From NCBI GenBank assembly GCA_016783985.1, contig JADHVM010000023.1, positions 1 to 11,192 on the forward strand: a stretch of DNA of 11,192 bases. The letters are read 5' to 3'. The notes beneath the pieces are model-generated. The model searched no databases and was not told where the DNA came from. It saw only the letters and a program-made list of their open reading frames with translations. Made by a program: the position numbers and the translations under genes. This document shows, piece by piece, positions 1-8,031 of the stretch. Origin of the DNA: Actinomycetota bacterium. Lineage in GTDB: Bacteria; Actinomycetota; Humimicrobiia; Humimicrobiales; Humimicrobiaceae. Each line of letters opens with the position of its first letter. Positions within the stretch are counted from its first letter, which is position 1.

Positions 1-110
1 AACCTGTAACAGTTACTGTAACTGGATTTGTACTGAATCTTGAAATTCCACTTGCTGGAAGCTGGCCGATTCAGTTATCCAGTACAGCAACAATGAGACT
101 GGAACAATAA
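1..110 (+). CDS. TadE-like pilus assembly protein, C-terminal end (partial)
   Basis: The frame starting at base 3 is open from the window edge to a TAA at 108-110 and gives about 35 residues. It alternates beta-like Val/Thr residues (PVTVTVTGFVL) and ends SSTATMRLEQ. A tail of the form 'a-x-MR-x-E' at the extreme C-terminus is typical of TadE/TadF-like minor pseudopilins, which have one N-terminal membrane helix and an extracytoplasmic domain. Its stop lies 25 bases before the next Tad gene on the same strand, which supports a Tad-operon assignment. The N-terminal membrane helix that would confirm the family is outside the window, so the call rests on the tail and the context. Confidence 0.7.
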   Translation, partial: PVTVTVTGFVLNLEIPLAGSWPIQLSSTATMRLEQ

Positions 111-135
111 TTTAATAATAATCCAATACATTGAG

Positions 136-1134
136 ATGAGTAAAATGTTTAAAATAAAAAAAGATTTTATAAGTAATGAATCCGGTCAGGTTATAGTCAT
201 TTTTGCAATACTTATGGTCTCCTTAATAGGCATGATGGCTTTAGTTATAGATGTGGGCTCTGTGTATGAAGTCAGAAGACACCTGCAGACTGTAGCAGAC
301 TCAGCTGCATTGGCAGGCGCTCATGAGCTGCCTGAAAGTCCTGCTAATGCTGTACAAAAAGCTATTGAATATGCTGCTATTAATGGAATTACTATAACTG
401 CTGACAATGTTGAAATTGAATCTACTCTGGCCACCGATGATACAATAGTTGTAACTGTCATCGATCCAGATGCTCCGCTATATTTTGCAAAAGTTTTAGG
501 AATAGAATCTGCTTCAGTAGGTGCCAGAGCTAAAGCTATTATTGCAGTACCAAAAGAATTGGGTGGTCTTGTTCCCTTTGGATTCCCGGAAGAAGACTGG
601 GTACCTGGTGAAGAATATATATTAAAGACTGGTGCACCTGCTCACGGCGGTCATGGTAACTTTAATGCTTTAGCATTGGACGAGTCAACAGGAGGTAATG
701 AATACAGGGACAAGATCGTAGAAGGTGCCAGTACTCTATATGAAATTGGAGATATAGTAGAAACAGAACCAGGGAATATGGCTGGACCTACAAAACAGGG
801 AGTAAATGAAAGAGTCTATAACTGTGATAATACTTTCTGGGATGATTTCGATTATCTGACCAATCCATTTCCGTCACCACCAGAAGAACCAGAAGGTTAC
901 GAATTAGCAAAATCTGATAGCCAGTATATTATAATTCCAATAATTCCTGAACTTAAGGATGCATTTGGGCGTTATGAAGTAGAAATAATAGGTTTTGCTC
1001 CTTTTATTATAACTTCACTTCAAGGGAATGTAGAGGTTTATGGTTATTTTTTGGATAAAGCATTAATGGTTAACAGCGGTCCTATTAACCCAGTAGACTC
1101 AGGAATTATAAGGGTTATACGACTGATAGAATGA
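136..1134 (+). CDS. TadG-like Tad-domain protein (Flp pilus assembly, TadE/G-like)
   Basis: 332 residues. The N-terminus has the TadE/TadG signature: a short basic cytoplasmic stretch, NESGQ at 14-18, one hydrophobic helix at about 19-40 ending in ALVIDVGS, then RRHLQTVADSAALAGA at 47-62. This is known to anchor minor pilin-like proteins in the cytoplasmic membrane with the bulk outside. Residues 85-135 form a small beta-rich segment (DTIVVTVIDPDAPLYFAKVLG). Residues 170-225 hold a Gly/His-rich GGHGNFNAL segment and a GDIVETEPGNMAGPTKQGV segment, a module I recognise from Tad-domain proteins of Gram-positive-type loci. No VWA domain is present, although many proteobacterial TadG proteins have one; here VWA sits in the TadB protein instead. 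Start: ATG 136 gives the longest frame, but ATG 145 is also possible because GAGATGAG just ahead of it could act as its Shine-Dalgarno. Exact role in the pilus is not known from sequence. Confidence 0.85.
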   Translation: MSKMFKIKKDFISNESGQVIVIFAILMVSLIGMMALVIDVGSVYEVRRHLQTVADSAALAGAHELPESPANAVQKAIEYAAINGITITADNVEIESTLATDDTIVVTVIDPDAPLYFAKVLGIESASVGARAKAIIAVPKELGGLVPFGFPEEDWVPGEEYILKTGAPAHGGHGNFNALALDESTGGNEYRDKIVEGASTLYEIGDIVETEPGNMAGPTKQGVNERVYNCDNTFWDDFDYLTNPFPSPPEEPEGYELAKSDSQYIIIPIIPELKDAFGRYEVEIIGFAPFIITSLQGNVEVYGYFLDKALMVNSGPINPVDSGIIRVIRLIE

Positions 1135-1213
1135 TTTAATTACATATATTTTTTAATAAAAAAGTTAATAATTAATTAAATAATATTATAAAAAAATAAT
1201 AAATATATATTTT

Positions 1214-1218
1214 AGGAG
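1214..1218 (+). promoter_or_regulatory. Ribosome binding site of cpaB
   Basis: AGGAG sits 5 bases ahead of ATG 1224 and fixes the start. The 89-base gap before this gene (1135-1223) is almost pure A/T and shows no other clear signal. Confidence 0.75.
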
Positions 1219-1223
1219 TAAAT

Positions 1224-2108
1224 ATGAGAGTAAGGATTACATTGCTAATTTTAGCAATATTTTTAGGAGCAATTTCAGTTATACTGGTTATTTTTTATAT
1301 AAATAATATTCGCTCCTCAGTAGAGGAAGATGTTGAGAAAGTTGAAGTTTTGGTAGCTGTCCAAAATATTCCAAAAGAAACTCCAGTTGAGGTAATAATT
1401 CAAAATGATTATATAATAACTCAACCCATTCCTAAAAAATACCTGGCTGGTGGAGTCCTTACATCCTTGGACAGCTATAAAGGATATGTAGTTGCAGCTC
1501 CAATCAATGAAGGCGAGCAGATTACTTCAACCAATTTCATCAAGCCTGAGGATTTAGGATTAACTTTTATAATACCAGGTGAAATGGTTGCCATATCAAT
1601 TCCAGTAAATGATGTAATAGGTGTTTCCAATCTTATAAATATTGGCGATAAAGTTAACGTAATTGCTACATTTCAACCAACTCAAGACGAACTTACTGTA
1701 GATTTAGCTGAAACTGATACACCGCTAGAGGATTATGGTTCGGAAAGTGAAGAAAGCATTGAAACAGAAGAAGGAGTAGAGTTTGAAGAAGAAATTTTAG
1801 ATCTTACAGAAGAAACAATCTGTAAGGAAATAACAAAAATCCTCCTGTGGAATGTTGAGGTATTGTATATAGGAACAAGAACTACAGCTAATCAGGAACC
1901 AACACAGGATGGAGAATTTATGGGAAGTCAAACTAAAAGTGATGAAAGCACTAAAATAACCACAGTTACTTTAGCAGTAACTCCAGAAGAATCAGAGAAA
2001 CTTGTCTTTTCAGAAGAAATGGGTACAGTATGGCTGGCTTTAGTTCCAATTACAGGAATCGACGAAGAAGAAACACCTGGAAGAACATTGGACAATATCT
2101 TTAAATAA
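1224..2108 (+). CDS. cpaB: Flp pilus assembly protein CpaB/RcpC (SAF domain)
   Basis: 294 residues. A membrane anchor at about 5-27 (TLLILAIFLGAISVILVIF) is followed by a SAF-type domain at about 38-106: EVLVAVQNIPKETPV, a conserved 'Y..G.V...PI..GE.I' stretch at 85-100, then TNFIKPED. Residues 112-150 and 205-275 form the RcpC domain (GEMVAISIPVNDVIGVSNLINIGD, later TVTLAVTPEESEKLVFSEEMGTVWLAL). CpaB/RcpC is known as an extracytoplasmic Tad component, in Gram-negative bacteria linked to the secretin channel. An unusual acidic insertion at about 155-198, with roughly 20 Asp/Glu in 44 residues, splits the RcpC domain and is followed by a single Cys at 200. It lies between the TadG-like gene and cpaE in the same orientation. 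Family call is firm; without a visible secretin the exact partner here is unknown. Confidence 0.9.
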   Translation: MRVRITLLILAIFLGAISVILVIFYINNIRSSVEEDVEKVEVLVAVQNIPKETPVEVIIQNDYIITQPIPKKYLAGGVLTSLDSYKGYVVAAPINEGEQITSTNFIKPEDLGLTFIIPGEMVAISIPVNDVIGVSNLINIGDKVNVIATFQPTQDELTVDLAETDTPLEDYGSESEESIETEEGVEFEEEILDLTEETICKEITKILLWNVEVLYIGTRTTANQEPTQDGEFMGSQTKSDESTKITTVTLAVTPEESEKLVFSEEMGTVWLALVPITGIDEEETPGRTLDNIFK

Positions 2109-2170
2109 TACAAGGAAAAATTTTAATATAAGAACAATAACTAAATTAAATCAATGGAAAAGGTAACCAA

Positions 2171-3343
2171 ATGGACAAAATTCCAATCTTTATAACAGAT
2201 AAAAAAATAGATACTATTGAAAAGATTGCGGCATTTATAAAAAATTTTTCAGACTTTAAAATAATTAAAACCAGTACAGATGTGAAAGACCTGAAAAAAA
2301 TATTAGAGGAAGAAGTACCAACCATAATTTTATTAGGTCCACACTACACCATTGATGATATTGAAAAATTCGTAGCTCTTTATAAGGATTATCTGCATTC
2401 CTTAATTGAAATAATCCTCCTGGCAAGAGAACCTTCTGTTGAATTTTTAAGAAATGCCATAAAGCTTGAGATTCATGAAGTTTTAGAATTACCATTGAAT
2501 ACTAAAGATTTAAATGAATACATTAGAAAAGCAAGACACATTTTTAAAAAAAATCCGGCCAGTAATTCTAAATCACAATATAAAGAAAAAAATGGAAACA
2601 ATAAAAAAGCTATGAAAGTAATGGTGTTCAGCACAAAAGGAGGAACGGGGTCATCTTTCCTTGCTGTAAATCTCGCAGTATGTCTAACCGATCACACTAA
2701 AAACGATATAACTTTGTTTGATCTCAATTATCAATTTGGCGACACGGCACTAATGCTTGATATATATCCTAAAAATAATATTACTGATATTATTCCCCTA
2801 ATGGATCAATTAGATTCTGAAACAGTAAAATCCTTCCTAACCATCCACAAATCCGGGGTGAAAGTTTTACCTGCACCAATTGATCCATCTCAAGATGAAT
2901 CAATAACTACCGAATCAACAATTAAAATTGTGGATATTCTTGCAGAGATAAATGATTTCATTATATTTGATGCACCATCTACATTTTCAGAAAATGTATT
3001 AGCCGTTTTAGATAAGTTAAATTATTTATGCATGATTACAACTAAAGATGTTCCGAGTATAAAAAATTTAAAAATCTCTTTGCAGGTACTTGAAAGATTA
3101 AAATTTCCAAAGGAAAAGATACTAATAATTATGAATAGATCTGATAGTAGAGTAGGCATAACTCTAAATGAGATAGAAGACACAATCGGTAGAAAAATAA
3201 ATATAACTATTCCAAGTAACAGGATAGTCCCTTTGGCTATAAATAAAGGTATCCCTGTAGTTTTAAATTATCCAAAATCATCTGTAAGTAAAAGTATTAA
3301 TAAACTTACTAAGATATTAATTAATGCAAAAAATGGTAAATAA
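2171..3343 (+). CDS. cpaE: CpaE/TadZ-family pilus localisation ATPase
   Basis: 390 residues. Residues 1-125 look like an atypical receiver-like domain (IFITD at 6-10, TIILLG at 51-56, EIILLAREPS at 80-89, EVLELPLN at 103-110) lacking an obvious full phospho-acceptor set. A Lys/Asn-rich linker at 126-147 leads to a MinD/ParA-like ATPase domain: deviant Walker A KGGTGSS at 156-162, A'-motif TLFDLNYQFGD at 181-191, Walker B FIIFDAPS at 263-270 and IIMNRSD at 319-325. The signature Lys (K156) is kept, but the canonical P-loop Lys before Ser/Thr is Ser161. TadZ proteins are known to locate the Tad machine at the cell pole and act with the CpaF motor, encoded next here. GGAAAAGG at 2156-2163, seven bases before ATG, supports the start. 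The gap to cpaF is 30 bases. Confidence 0.88.
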   Translation: MDKIPIFITDKKIDTIEKIAAFIKNFSDFKIIKTSTDVKDLKKILEEEVPTIILLGPHYTIDDIEKFVALYKDYLHSLIEIILLAREPSVEFLRNAIKLEIHEVLELPLNTKDLNEYIRKARHIFKKNPASNSKSQYKEKNGNNKKAMKVMVFSTKGGTGSSFLAVNLAVCLTDHTKNDITLFDLNYQFGDTALMLDIYPKNNITDIIPLMDQLDSETVKSFLTIHKSGVKVLPAPIDPSQDESITTESTIKIVDILAEINDFIIFDAPSTFSENVLAVLDKLNYLCMITTKDVPSIKNLKISLQVLERLKFPKEKILIIMNRSDSRVGITLNEIEDTIGRKINITIPSNRIVPLAINKGIPVVLNYPKSSVSKSINKLTKILINAKNGK

Positions 3344-3356
3344 ATAATTAGATTTT

Positions 3357-3368
3357 AAGGAAAGTGAG
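3357..3368 (+). promoter_or_regulatory. Ribosome binding site of cpaF
   Basis: The purine run AAGGAAAGTGAG ends 5 bases ahead of ATG 3374. It begins 13 bases after the cpaE stop, consistent with co-translation of neighbouring operon genes. Confidence 0.6.
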
Positions 3369-3373
3369 TAATA

Positions 3374-4729
3374 ATGGGATTAAAAGAAAGAATTAGACAA
3401 ATACAAGATCTTGAATCTGGCCCAGATTTACAAATAGTAAAAAAAACATCTGGCAGAGTAAAACAAATTGATAGTATCAAGAAAAATGTTCATCTGCAAT
3501 TAATAAAAGAACTTTCAGATATAATCTCCAAGAATAATATCAATGATAATGATTTAAAGCACAAAGTTAATTTAGAAACACAAAAGCTTATAAATAACAT
3601 TGATATCCCTTTAACAAGCGGAGAGAAAACAAAAATTATCAGTGACCTTATTGATGATGTTATTGGCTATGGTCCAGTTGAAGAATTTTTAAAAGATAAA
3701 GATATTACAGAAATTATGGTTAATAACCCTTCTACTATATATATAGAAAAATACGGTAAAATATATCGTACTAATAAGAACTTTTTGAATAAGGACCATC
3801 TCTTAAGAATAATTGATAAGATTGTTAGCAGAATAGGCAGGAGAGTTGATGAATCTACCCCTTATGTAGATGCAAGACTGCCGGATGGCTCAAGAGTAAA
3901 TATTATTGTTCACCCCCTAGCTATTAATGGTCCTATGATGACCATAAGAAAGTTTGCATCAGATCCGTTTAGCATTGATGACTTAATAAATATGGGTACA
4001 TGTACTAAAAAAATAGCTGATTTCTTAAAAATCTGTGTCATGGGAAGATTAAATATAATTAGCTCAGGCGGTACCGGAACAGGTAAAACAACGACATTAA
4101 ATGTAATGTCCTCTTTTATTCCTGATGATGAGAGAATAATAACTATTGAGGATGCTGCTGAGCTGCAGCTTCACCAAGAGCATGTATTGAGACTTGAGGC
4201 AAGACCGCCTAATATAGAAGGCAAGGGTATGGTAACAATTAGGGATCTTGTGAGAAATTCACTACGTATGAGACCGGACCGTATTATAATAGGAGAAGTC
4301 AGAGGCGGCGAAGCCCTGGACATGCTTCAGGCAATGAATACCGGACATGATGGAAGTCTTAGTACAGTTCACGCCAACTCCCCTCGCGATGTACTTTCAA
4401 GATTAGAGACTATGGTTTTAATGTCTGGTATAGATATTCCAATAAGGGCAATAAGGGAACAAATTGCTTCTGCGGTAAATCTAATAGTACATTTAAACAG
4501 ATTTAAAGATGGAACACGAAAACTTGTAAAAATAACTGAAGTACAGGGAATGGAAGGTGATATTATAACCTTACAGGATCTCTTTATATATGATTACTCT
4601 ATGGGTATCGACAAGGATGGTAAGTTTATTGGAAGGGTTAAATCTACGGGCCTTATGCCAAGATTTTTGGGAAAGTTGCATAATACTGGAGTAGATATTC
4701 CAAATGAGATTTTTCAAAAAGAAATCTAA
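3374..4729 (+). CDS. cpaF: CpaF/TadA secretion motor ATPase (type II/IV secretion family)
   Basis: 451 residues, normal for the family. An N-terminal helical domain (1-95) precedes the CpaF core, with DDVIGYGPVEEFLKD at 94-108 and ITEIMVNNP at 111-119. The RecA-like ATPase domain shows every expected motif: DARLPDGSRVN at 166-176, Walker A GGTGTGKTTT at 232-241, Asp box ITIEDAAEL at 256-264, Walker B with RIIIGEVRGGEA at 303-314 (catalytic Glu308), and the His box GHDGSLSTVHAN at 324-335. No residue looks missing, so it should be an active ATPase. CpaF forms a cytoplasmic hexamer that drives pilin extraction or insertion through TadB/TadC, both encoded immediately downstream. This is the best-supported gene of the window. 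An 88-base AT-rich gap (4730-4817) separates it from the next gene and shows no terminator. Confidence 0.97.
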   Translation: MGLKERIRQIQDLESGPDLQIVKKTSGRVKQIDSIKKNVHLQLIKELSDIISKNNINDNDLKHKVNLETQKLINNIDIPLTSGEKTKIISDLIDDVIGYGPVEEFLKDKDITEIMVNNPSTIYIEKYGKIYRTNKNFLNKDHLLRIIDKIVSRIGRRVDESTPYVDARLPDGSRVNIIVHPLAINGPMMTIRKFASDPFSIDDLINMGTCTKKIADFLKICVMGRLNIISSGGTGTGKTTTLNVMSSFIPDDERIITIEDAAELQLHQEHVLRLEARPPNIEGKGMVTIRDLVRNSLRMRPDRIIIGEVRGGEALDMLQAMNTGHDGSLSTVHANSPRDVLSRLETMVLMSGIDIPIRAIREQIASAVNLIVHLNRFKDGTRKLVKITEVQGMEGDIITLQDLFIYDYSMGIDKDGKFIGRVKSTGLMPRFLGKLHNTGVDIPNEIFQKEI

Positions 4730-4817
4730 TTATATCTGTCTTTTTATAAATTCAATTATAAGAATGCTGGTTTAGATTAATTTAAAATATAAAATATTGA
4801 CAATTTAATTCAAAGAT

Positions 4818-6785
4818 ATGAAAAAAAATAAATATATTAAAATAACCATATTTTTATTAATATTTGTAATAGTATTTCTTGTACTGCCTGCAATCATCTT
4901 TAGTCAGGAAACAGAGGATATTATTATCAATAAAGTAAATATTGAGAAATATCCCTACGTAAGATCCTATATCAGCTTTAAAGAAGGTTCAGAGTTAGGT
5001 TCAAAAAAACTCGATAATGAAAACTTTACTATTTTAGAAAATAATAAAAAAGTGCAAGATTTTACTGTTAAAAGAGTAGCCACAATTACTGAACCAATAG
5101 GTATTGTCTTAGCACTTGATACAAGTGGCAGCATGAAAGACCAGCCAATAGAAGATGCTAAGAATGCAGCATCTCTTTTCATGGATGAAATGAAACCTTA
5201 TGACGAATTTTCAGTAATAGGTTTTGCAGATAAAGTTACAATATATTCCAGTTTTACATCAAACAGGCAGTTGCTTAAAAGTTCTATTGCAAAAATAGAA
5301 GCTGAAGGTGAGACTTCCATGTTTGATGGTATCATGAAATCTTTAGAACAATTTGAAAATAAAAAAAATCTCAAAGATAAATATATAATCATACTTACCG
5401 ATGGTATGGATACAGTTAGTAAGTTTGAACCTGAGAATGTTATTACCAAAGCCAAAGAGGAAGAAGTTACAATATATTCAGTAGCTTTAATGTCTTATGA
5501 TTTTAATCCTATAGACATTGAAAATATTTCATCAGAAACAAACGGAGAGTTACTAACTGCCACAGATTCAACAGAATTAAAAGATCTTTATAGCGCTATT
5601 TCAAGAAAGATAAGAAATCAATATGTGATTTCCTACACAAGCCTGTGGCCAAATACTGAAACAATTGATATAAATATAGCTGTAAATGATTCTGGATTAA
5701 CCAGCTATGCAAGTACAAGTTACAAAAACCCTTTCTATGCTCCCCCACCAACTGATATAGTTGCATGCCCTGCCAAGTCTCCATTTCTTGCAATATTTGA
5801 TATATGGTGGATGAAATTGGTATTATATATAATTATCTTTATCGGGATAACTATTTTTTTATTTTCTCTTATTTTAATAATTATCCCTTCTTCTCAACGC
5901 CTGCTAAAGCGTAGGACCGAATTCTATGATTATGATAAAACCTATAAATATCCAGAAGAAAAATCTGATAAGAATAAGGGTAAGATAAAAATATTTAACC
6001 GTATAGTTAAAATTACTTCTAAAGTTGCTTCCAGAAGAGGTTTTATAGAACTTTTTAACCTTAGACTTCAAAAGGCAGGCATGAGTATCAGAGCATCTGA
6101 ATTCATTACATTGCATATTATGGCAGTAATTACTTTAAGCATGGGAATATATTTATTAACTAAAAATCTTCTTTTAACTTTAGTTTTAGTTATGGTAATA
6201 ATATTAGCTCCCTTTATACTCTTAAATTTTAAAGCATCTATAAGGGTCAAAAAATTAAATGAACAGTTACCTGATACACTGCAATTGATTAGCAGCTCTC
6301 TAAAAGCTGGGTACAGTTTAAATCAATCTATAAACATGATTATAGATGAGACTAGCCCACCAATATCTGATGAATTTAAAATAGTATTAAGTGAGATTAG
6401 AATGGGATTACCTGAAAAAGATGCTCTTGAAAGAATGGCTAAGCGAATTAATAGTGAATTATTTGACTGGACAGCTTTAGCTGTAAGCATTCAAAGCGAG
6501 GTAGGAGGAAATCTTGCCGAAGTTATGGATACTATATCGGAAACTATCAGAGATAGAGAAAGAACTTTACGCCAGATAAAGGCTCTAACTGCAGAAGGAA
6601 GAATATCAGCTTATATATTAATTGGACTGCCTATTATAATGACCATAGTTCTTGTTATGTTAAACAGAGAATACATTAGCTTATTGATAACTACAAAAAT
6701 AGGTTTGGCTATGCTGGCAGTAGCATCTATTTTAATGATTACAGGTATTATCTGGATTTTAAAGATTATTAATGTTAAATATTAA
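4818..6785 (+). CDS. tadB: VWA domain fused to TadB (type II secretion F platform protein)
   Basis: 655 residues, about twice a usual TadB. Segment order: signal peptide or first membrane helix at 8-28; a small beta segment at 36-88 (NFTILENNKKVQDFTV), typical of the region preceding VWFA-related domains; a VWA domain at about 92-265; a beta-rich segment at 268-300; a membrane helix at 333-356; a basic linker at 357-405; then a TadB-like T2SSF module with helices at about 427-446 and 452-470, the LPDTLQLISSSLKAGYSL motif at 484-501, and terminal helices at about 597-616 and 627-650. The VWA metal-binding (MIDAS) residues look complete: DTSGS at 101-105, Thr166 and Asp195 in LTDG. Topology implies VWA outside the membrane and the T2SSF loop in the cytoplasm, facing CpaF. 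There is no strong Shine-Dalgarno (only CAAAGAT before ATG). The frame is continuous through the junction, so this is a fusion, not an assembly join visible here. TadB role is sure; VWA ligand is unknown. Confidence 0.9.
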   Translation: MKKNKYIKITIFLLIFVIVFLVLPAIIFSQETEDIIINKVNIEKYPYVRSYISFKEGSELGSKKLDNENFTILENNKKVQDFTVKRVATITEPIGIVLALDTSGSMKDQPIEDAKNAASLFMDEMKPYDEFSVIGFADKVTIYSSFTSNRQLLKSSIAKIEAEGETSMFDGIMKSLEQFENKKNLKDKYIIILTDGMDTVSKFEPENVITKAKEEEVTIYSVALMSYDFNPIDIENISSETNGELLTATDSTELKDLYSAISRKIRNQYVISYTSLWPNTETIDINIAVNDSGLTSYASTSYKNPFYAPPPTDIVACPAKSPFLAIFDIWWMKLVLYIIIFIGITIFLFSLILIIIPSSQRLLKRRTEFYDYDKTYKYPEEKSDKNKGKIKIFNRIVKITSKVASRRGFIELFNLRLQKAGMSIRASEFITLHIMAVITLSMGIYLLTKNLLLTLVLVMVIILAPFILLNFKASIRVKKLNEQLPDTLQLISSSLKAGYSLNQSINMIIDETSPPISDEFKIVLSEIRMGLPEKDALERMAKRINSELFDWTALAVSIQSEVGGNLAEVMDTISETIRDRERTLRQIKALTAEGRISAYILIGLPIIMTIVLVMLNREYISLLITTKIGLAMLAVASILMITGIIWILKIINVKY

Positions 6786-6870
6786 TAATGGTAATAACCA
6801 ATATATTTTTAAAAAATAAAATAATTATTGTTAATATCATCAGCCAAAAGAAAGGATTTGTGATAATAAA

Positions 6871-7806
6871 ATGATTATATATATAATTATAGGAACTGTT
6901 TTTCTATCAATATTTTTATTAATTCTTTTTTCAGGCATGCCTATTATCTTAAAAAAAAATCAAAAGAGCAGTATTTCCAGCAGGTTGTCTTATTATGATA
7001 CAAATACTACCAAAAAAGAAGTTATAATTCCTTCTTTCTTTGATAGAATGGTTATGCCTATATTTTCAAGAATTGGATCTACTACTAAGAAGATTATCCC
7101 TACTGGTATCAGAGAAACTGCTAAAAACAAATTAGAGCAAGCAGGATTTCAAGATCCAAGGGTGGTAGATATTTATCTAATAATAAAATTTTTCTTACCA
7201 ATTGGATTTATATTTCTGCTAATTTTATTAAATATATTTTTTACGTTAACTCTACAAATCAAGCTTGTGCTAATATTATCTATTCCTCTTTCCTATTTCT
7301 TACCTGACATTTATTTGCGCAATAAAATTTTTAGCAGGAAGGATGAAATAAGAAGATCGTTGCCCATTGCTCTTGATATGCTCACCATTAGTGTTGAAGC
7401 CGGAATGGGATTTGATAATGCATTATTAAAAGTTTCAAATAATACTAAGGGGCCCTTAGGCCAGGAATTTGAAAAAATGTTATTTGAAATGCAGTTAGGT
7501 TTTTCAAGAAAAGAAGCTTTTAGAAACTTACAGAAACGGACAGATGTTCAAGACTTAAATTCCTTTATTGTCTCAATGGTGCAGGCAGATATTTTTGGTA
7601 TTCCCATAGGAAAAGTCTTAAGAACACAGGCAGTAGAGATGAGAATAAAGAGGCGCCAGCAAGCTGAAGAAAAGGGAATAAAAGCTCCTGTTAAATTAGT
7701 TTTCCCCCTTATACTATGTTTATTTCCAGCACTTATGACAGTAGTTTTAGGTCCAGCAGCAATAAGAATATACTATATATTGTTGGAAGGAAATATTTTT
7801 AATTAA
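6871..7806 (+). CDS. tadC: TadC-like platform protein (type II secretion F family)
   Basis: 311 residues. Membrane helices at about 2-22, 104-125, 130-147 and 273-300 surround a cytoplasmic T2SSF domain at about 163-270. The domain contains RRSLPIALDMLTISVEAGMGFDNAL (at 161-185), the family pattern 'LP.ALD.L..SVEAG..', and FGIPIGKVLRTQAVEMRIKRRQQAEEKG (at 242-269). The stretch ending APVKLVFPLILCLFPALM is the usual TadC C-terminus. TadC pairs with TadB as the inner-membrane platform over the CpaF motor. It follows the VWA-TadB gene by 85 bases. The nearest purine-rich stretch, AAAGGA, ends about 14 bases before ATG, farther than ideal, but upstream TTG and GTG codons are stopped at once in their frames, so ATG 6871 stands. 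This is the last recognisable Tad gene; the direction stays the same but function changes afterwards. Confidence 0.92.
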   Translation: MIIYIIIGTVFLSIFLLILFSGMPIILKKNQKSSISSRLSYYDTNTTKKEVIIPSFFDRMVMPIFSRIGSTTKKIIPTGIRETAKNKLEQAGFQDPRVVDIYLIIKFFLPIGFIFLLILLNIFFTLTLQIKLVLILSIPLSYFLPDIYLRNKIFSRKDEIRRSLPIALDMLTISVEAGMGFDNALLKVSNNTKGPLGQEFEKMLFEMQLGFSRKEAFRNLQKRTDVQDLNSFIVSMVQADIFGIPIGKVLRTQAVEMRIKRRQQAEEKGIKAPVKLVFPLILCLFPALMTVVLGPAAIRIYYILLEGNIFN

Positions 7807-7894
7807 TTAACTAATCATTATAATCATTCTACAAATTAATAATTACCTTATTAAAATAATTCCTACTAATACTGTTCGCTAACTTTTAAAATAT

Positions 7895-7925
7895 TTTACA
7901 AATTTCCAAATTTTTCGTCTATAAT
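7895..7925 (+). promoter_or_regulatory. Candidate sigma-A-type promoter ahead of the PEBP gene
   Basis: A perfect -10 hexamer TATAAT (7920-7925) is preceded by TTTACA (7895-7900) with a 19-base spacer, which is longer than the preferred 17. In DNA this AT-rich, chance -10 matches are common, so this is only a candidate. It would give a leader of about 100 bases. Confidence 0.35.
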
Positions 7926-8017
7926 ATAAAAATAATATTTTTATAATATTTATAAAGATTATTAAATTAAATATCAATAAAATCAGGCTTATAAACCTTA
8001 TTAATATATTTAAAAAT

Positions 8018-8025
8018 GGAAGGAG
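8018..8025 (+). promoter_or_regulatory. Strong ribosome binding site of the PEBP gene
   Basis: GGAAGGAG lies 6 bases ahead of ATG 8032, the strongest Shine-Dalgarno in the window. It suggests this gene is translated more efficiently than its neighbours. Confidence 0.75.
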
Positions 8026-8031
8026 CATATT

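Larger units (their letters stand above)
7807..8031. other. Intergenic spacer between tadC and the PEBP gene
   Basis: 225 bases of very AT-rich DNA. I see no open reading frame with coding character and no GC-rich hairpin followed by a T-run, so the end of Tad transcription is not marked by a classical terminator. It holds a weak promoter candidate (listed separately) and, at its right end, a strong ribosome binding site. Confidence 0.6.

Noticed and set aside
1135..1223. A/T-only spacer considered as an origin or attachment site
   Set aside because: No ordered repeats or binding boxes; it is just low-complexity intergenic DNA before cpaB.
4797..4802. Perfect TTGACA just before the VWA-TadB gene
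   Set aside because: A matching -10 would fall inside the coding start (4820-4825, GAAAAA-like) and none is present, so it is probably chance in AT-rich DNA.
5198..6250. Several minus-strand open frames within the VWA-TadB gene, and others inside cpaB, cpaE, blaI and M56 genes
   Set aside because: They lie opposite strongly supported conserved genes, have no ribosome binding sites and no recognisable family motifs; treated as shadows.
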